Part shown: piece after piece, positions 21,689 through 24,580 of the stretch
How positions within the stretch are numbered: position 1 is the first letter of the stretch
Layout: each line of letters starts with the position of its first letter
Assembly (NCBI GenBank): GCA_900544385.1
Contig: UQVD01000019.1
Coordinates: 1-24,580 of the forward strand
Source of the DNA: an uncultured Collinsella sp.
GTDB taxonomy: Bacteria > Actinomycetota > Coriobacteriia > Coriobacteriales > Coriobacteriaceae
Direction: 5' to 3'
Length of the DNA stretch: 24,580 bases
The notes under the pieces: generated by a model
Told to the model about the DNA's origin: nothing
Database searches by the model: none
The model's input: only the letters and a program-made list of their open reading frames with translations
Made by a program: the position numbers and the translations under genes

Positions 21689-22206
21689 GGAACATACACC
21701 ACGTTGTCGCGGCGCGGCTTTGCTTCGGGAAGCGTGCCCTCGGCATAGCCCAGAATGCAGTTGCCCACACCGCGCAGGCTTCCGTCGGCGGGCAGACCCC
21801 ACTTGGTCAGCAGTTCCAGTCCCTCGGGTGAGTCAAAGACCTCGTGCGCGCGGTGGATCCAACACGAATCGACGCCCAGCGCATAGGCTGCGTTGAGCAG
21901 GTTGCCCATGGCGAGCGAGCCGTCTTCCAGGTGCGTGGGCACGCTGCGGTCGACCAGCACCACCACAACGGTCTTGGCGCCGTAGAAGGGATCTCCCTCT
22001 CTGCCCATAACTTGGGCGTTGAGCTGCGAGAGGCGCTCGACGGTTGCGGGGTCGGTGACGGCGACGAACGTGACCGGCTGGCGTCCCATGCCGCTCGGCG
22101 CGTACTGGCCGGCTTCGATAATGCGTGCGAGCTTCTCGGCCTCGACAGGGCGATCGCTGTATTTGCGGCAGCTGCGGCGGTGGATGAGTGCTTCGATGGT
22201 CTCCAT
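21679..22206 (-). CDS. Nitroreductase-family FMN protein
   Basis: This is a compact 175-aa flavin oxidoreductase. FMN-binding landmarks are the N-terminal RRSCRKY (residues 10-16), APSGMGRQP (36-44), the EDGSLAMGNLLNAAYALG helix region (95-111), SCWIH and the C-terminal GNCILGYAEG (149-157). It is shorter than classical NfsB-type enzymes, and the substrate is not assignable. AGGAGG six bases upstream decides the ATG at 22206 against a frame 31 codons longer. Its 3' end overlaps the terminal hairpin of the structured element. Confidence 0.9.
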   Translation of the reverse strand: METIEALIHRRSCRKYSDRPVEAEKLARIIEAGQYAPSGMGRQPVTFVAVTDPATVERLSQLNAQVMGREGDPFYGAKTVVVVLVDRSVPTHLEDGSLAMGNLLNAAYALGVDSCWIHRAHEVFDSPEGLELLTKWGLPADGSLRGVGNCILGYAEGTLPEAKPRRDNVVYVPPF

Positions 22207-22497
22207 GGGTCCTCCTGACGTTGGTTTCGATGCCTCGTTCTTACCCGCCGAACCAAAACCGTAATCGCGTAGTCGGCCCCAAACAACGCAAGCTACCAAG
22301 TGGAAAAGTTGGTTTGCATAAAACTTCAGCCAGAATGTGACAAACCGGTGGGATGGTTAAACGTTTTATCCCGTCTACCCTGCGGTTTTTTACCACTTGC
22401 CTAAATGATGCGCGCATAAGCTCTGATAAAGGTTTTACTAAAGGAGTACCAACGTTTATCAATGCGCCGTGGTGGCGCCGGGCCAGGAGGTAACATC
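22207..22497. other. Divergent intergenic region without a clear promoter
   Basis: No gene is supported in these 291 nt. I see the palindrome ATGCGCGCAT (22408-22417), a TGATAAA / TTTATCA inverted repeat (22424-22430 and 22455-22461) flanking an AAAGGAG that has no long reading frame behind it, and TTGCCT at 22398-22403 without a matching -10. Confidence 0.3.
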
Positions 22498-22788
22498 ATG
22501 TTCCAGGCTGGAGATGTCGTCGAGACCGATTTCGAAGGATTTCTGAAGCTGCTGCGTTCCAAGACGCGCGCTTTCGTGTCGATCAACGATCACGAGTACT
22601 ACATCACGCACACCGATGGCTATTGGCGTGTTCAGGATTGCGAGGCCCTCAACGACAAGGGCCACTTTACTGACTGCTCCGAGCTGGTCAACACGGTCTG
22701 CGAGGTCGTCGAGCTGCCGTGGATTGCCGGCAAGAGCCTGCATGACAGCTTCTCGGGCGCTACGGTCTATGAGGCCGTTGCCGCTTAA
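22498..22788 (+). CDS. Small hypothetical protein, 96 aa
   Basis: I do not recognise a family. The protein starts MFQAGDVVETDF and is acidic, with no signal or membrane segment and five cysteines. An internal DHEYYITHTDGYWRV stretch looks like beta strands. GGAGG seven bases upstream of the ATG and a very strong terminator downstream show it is a genuine, independently expressed gene. The final codons read EAVAA. It may be a lineage-restricted cytosolic protein; no function is inferred. Confidence 0.75.
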   Translation: MFQAGDVVETDFEGFLKLLRSKTRAFVSINDHEYYITHTDGYWRVQDCEALNDKGHFTDCSELVNTVCEVVELPWIAGKSLHDSFSGATVYEAVAA

Positions 22789-22814
22789 CGGCCAACAACT
22801 GATATTCTCTCGCA

Positions 22815-22850
22815 ACCGCCGGCGCCGCCCCCGCGCCGGCGGTCTTTTTT
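22815..22850 (+). terminator. Strong intrinsic terminator
   Basis: An 11-bp perfect stem ACCGCCGGCGC / GCGCCGGCGGT with a 7-nt loop is followed by C and six T. It ends the small-protein gene. Confidence 0.93.
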
Positions 22851-22892
22851 GTCGATATGCTTATGTAGAGCCGACCATAAACAACGAGCGTA

Positions 22893-22951
22893 TTGACGAT
22901 AGTCAAAACTCGGACTAATGTAGAGATATAAATTGGTCAAAACTCGGACTA
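22893..22951 (+). promoter_or_regulatory. Promoter and tandem operator of the MarR-ABC operon
   Basis: TTGACG (22893-22898) and TAATGT (22916-22921) are 17 nt apart; TATAAA at 22927-22932 is an alternative -10. The 16-mer GTCAAAACTCGGACTA occurs twice, exactly, at 22902-22917 and 22936-22951, with 34-nt periodicity. Copy 1 fills the -35/-10 spacer and copy 2 covers the start region. With the preceding A, copy 1 has AGTC / GACT ends. This is how a MarR-type repressor would control its own operon. Confidence 0.65.
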
Positions 22952-22967
22952 TCGAATGGTGGGAGAG

Positions 22968-23468
22968 ATGAATAGTGCAGTTAGCCTGGTCGATTTCGAC
23001 CGGATGCTTAACGGGCTTGACCGTATCTATTCGGAGTTCGCGCGTACCTGCGGTCTTTCGGACTGCGCCTACTGGATGCTCGTCGACACGAGTGCAGCGG
23101 GCGGAAGCGTTGCCGTGAGTCGGCTGACGAGTGAATGGTTCTACAGCAAACAGACCATCAATTCGGCGATCAAGACGCTTAGGGCGCGAGGGCTTGCGAC
23201 GTTGGAGTTTGCCGAGGGCAGTCGTAAGAACAAGGTTGTGCGATTGACCGAAGAAGGCGTGCGGTTTGCCAAGCGCTACGCGTTACCGGCGCAAAAAGCC
23301 GAGCAACAGGCATTCGAAGCGCTCGAGCCGTGGGAACAGCGCGAGATCATGCGCCTGGTCGGTAAATTCTCCCATGTTCTGAACGAAGAGTGCGAGGCAT
23401 TTAAACGGCAAGTGGCCGCCGAGAACGAGGCTGACGATAAGGGCGAGGGGGACACATGCGACTCTTAA
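22968..23468 (+). CDS. MarR-family transcriptional regulator
   Basis: This is a 166-aa winged-helix regulator. The HTH region includes GGSVAVSRLTSEWFYSKQTI and the recognition helix NSAIKTLRARGL. The wing, FAEGSRKNKVVRLTEEG, is typical of MarR proteins. The remaining helices form the dimer interface. The start is uncertain: GGGAG precedes the chosen ATG at short spacing, and an ATG four codons upstream (22956) is possible. It overlaps the ABC exporter gene by 13 nt, so the two are co-translated. The tandem repeats in its promoter suggest autoregulation. The usual role of such pairs is ligand-induced efflux. Confidence 0.9.
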   Translation: MNSAVSLVDFDRMLNGLDRIYSEFARTCGLSDCAYWMLVDTSAAGGSVAVSRLTSEWFYSKQTINSAIKTLRARGLATLEFAEGSRKNKVVRLTEEGVRFAKRYALPAQKAEQQAFEALEPWEQREIMRLVGKFSHVLNEECEAFKRQVAAENEADDKGEGDTCDS

Positions 23469-24555
23469 TGAGGTTTATGAGGCCGTACCGCGGTCTGATT
23501 GCGGTGACGCTGTTTGCGGTGCTGATAGATAACGTCGGTACGCTGTTGGTTCCCACGATGCTGGCGAACATGGTCAACACCGGTATTACCACGGGCGATG
23601 TCGACTATATTTTACGTAACGGCCTGTACATGCTTATCGCGACCGGCATGGCCAGCGGCGGCACGGTGCTGGGCTGCTATCTTTCGGCGCGCCTGGCCGC
23701 CAACGTGGCCTGCGATATCCGCAATGCTGTGTACGACAAGTCGCTCGAGCTGTCCGCCAGCGACTTTGAGCGCTTTGGCACGGGTTCGATGATCACACGC
23801 TCGCTCAACGACATCAACGTGATTCAGCAAGCTGTCCTTCAGACGATTCAGCTGGTGTTGCCGGTGCCATTCTTGGCCGTGGCAGGCATCATTTTTGCTT
23901 GGTTCATCGATCCCGCCATGGGCACGCTGCTGGGCGTGGTGGTTGCGATCGTGCTGGTGGCGGCGGTCTTTACGGTGGCTAACGCCGCGCCGATTTTTAT
24001 GCGCCTGCAGAGCTTTATCGACCGCATGAACGTGGTGCTGCGCGAGAACATCGTGGGCGTGCGCGTCATCCGCGCATTTAACAAGGAGCGCCACGAGGAG
24101 CAGCGCCTGGACGAGGTGTTTAGCGATTACGCGGCCAACGCCATCAAGGTCAACCACCTGTTTGTGGGCCTCGACAGCTCCAGCTTCTTTTTGATGAACA
24201 TCGCCGAGGTGGCGGTGCTGTGGGTGGGCGGCAACCGCGTGGGCGTCCACGCCATGCAAATCGGCAGCATTTCGGCCGTGTTGGAATACGCGATCCTGAT
24301 TCTTTTCTTTGTGATGATGGCGCAGATGGTGATTCTGACGCTTCCGCGCGCCGCGGCGTGCCTCAACCGTGCGCAGCAGGTGCTCGAAATCGAGCCGAGC
24401 ATCGTGGACGGCAAGGCTACGCTGGGCGACGGGGCGCCTGAGTCCGCAGACGGAGCCGACGCGGTCGCCGTGTTCGATCATATGTCGTTTCGTTTTGACG
24501 ACGCCGACGAGGACACGCTGTGCAATCTGAGCTTTACCTGTCGCCGCGGTCAGAC
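23456..24555 (+). CDS. ABC exporter half-transporter (multidrug type), 3' truncated by the contig end
   Basis: About 366 genomic residues are present. The N-terminus MRLLMRFMRPYRGLIAV leads into a six-helix type-1 exporter membrane domain. LSASDFERFGTGSMITRSLNDI and ENIVGVRVIRAFNKERHE are hallmark intracellular-loop motifs. The nucleotide-binding domain begins near VAVFDHMSFRFDDADEDTL and stops at CRRGQT, directly before the expected Walker A. The frame stays open to the last base only because adapter sequence follows. Such genes usually come in pairs; the second half-transporter is probably just beyond the contig. The upstream MarR gene overlaps by 13 nt and is its likely repressor. Confidence 0.92.
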
Positions 24556-24580
24556 CTGTCTCTTATACACATCTCCGAGC
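24556..24580 (+). other. Illumina Nextera (Tn5 mosaic-end) adapter remnant
   Basis: The last 25 bases read as the Tn5 mosaic end (starting CTGTCTCTTATACACATC) followed by TCCGAGC of the Nextera read-through adapter. This is non-genomic library sequence retained at a contig end. It breaks the ABC exporter at the point where Walker A should begin. Confidence 0.96.

Noticed and set aside
23456..24580. Naturally truncated or pseudogene ABC exporter
   Set aside because: The break coincides exactly with Nextera adapter sequence, so it is an assembly boundary.

Overview
This 24.6-kb window looks like a contig end from a GC-rich, gut-type actinobacterium of the class Coriobacteriia, most likely Collinsella or a close relative. 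That is an inference from protein character, strong AGGAG-type ribosome sites, dense coding and the intergenic repeats; nothing in the window fixes the species. The last 25 bases are not genomic: they match the Illumina Nextera (Tn5 mosaic-end) adapter and interrupt an ABC transporter gene just before its Walker A motif.

Layout. 1-2.4 kb: a PLP-dependent aminotransferase and a PHP-domain phosphatase. 2.4-3.9 kb (minus): an Fe-S class RNA uracil-5-methyltransferase. 4.2-6.6 kb: a complete polar amino-acid ABC importer (Tat-type lipoprotein, permease, ATPase). 6.9-9.0 kb: an EF-G paralogue with altered GTPase motifs. 9.2-11.4 kb (minus): a secreted non-specific nuclease and an orphan larE. 11.6-13.4 kb: a HAD phosphatase converging on a LacI-family regulator. 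13.7-15.2 kb: a second amino-acid binding protein and permease with no ATPase of their own. 15.4-17.3 kb: glmS. 17.4-19.3 kb: a GntR/FCD regulator divergent from a YeiH-type transporter. 19.6-20.8 kb: a regulator resembling a sigma-54 activator whose ATPase core is degenerate. 20.9-22.8 kb: a one-TM hypothetical, a nitroreductase and a small conserved-looking protein. 22.9-24.55 kb: a MarR regulator overlapping an ABC exporter half-transporter.

The genes are mostly ordinary housekeeping and transport modules. The less usual content is between them. (i) A two-copy element of about 140 nt (10371-10511 and 21550-21688) keeps its loops and internal motifs while its long basal stem has changed sequence on both sides with pairing retained. 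Its non-Watson-Crick pairs are almost all G-U on the plus strand, so a plus-strand structured RNA is the best reading. (ii) Two small palindromic repeat families (three and two copies) share a CTGTC(C)-type core and resemble REP elements. (iii) Two long inverted repeats with an internal hairpin flank the first binding-protein gene. (iv) Candidate self-operators lie upstream of the MarR and LacI genes. (v) The -10 hexamer TACAAT recurs upstream of at least six genes. Starts were chosen by ribosome-site spacing, which shortens several of the longest open frames.
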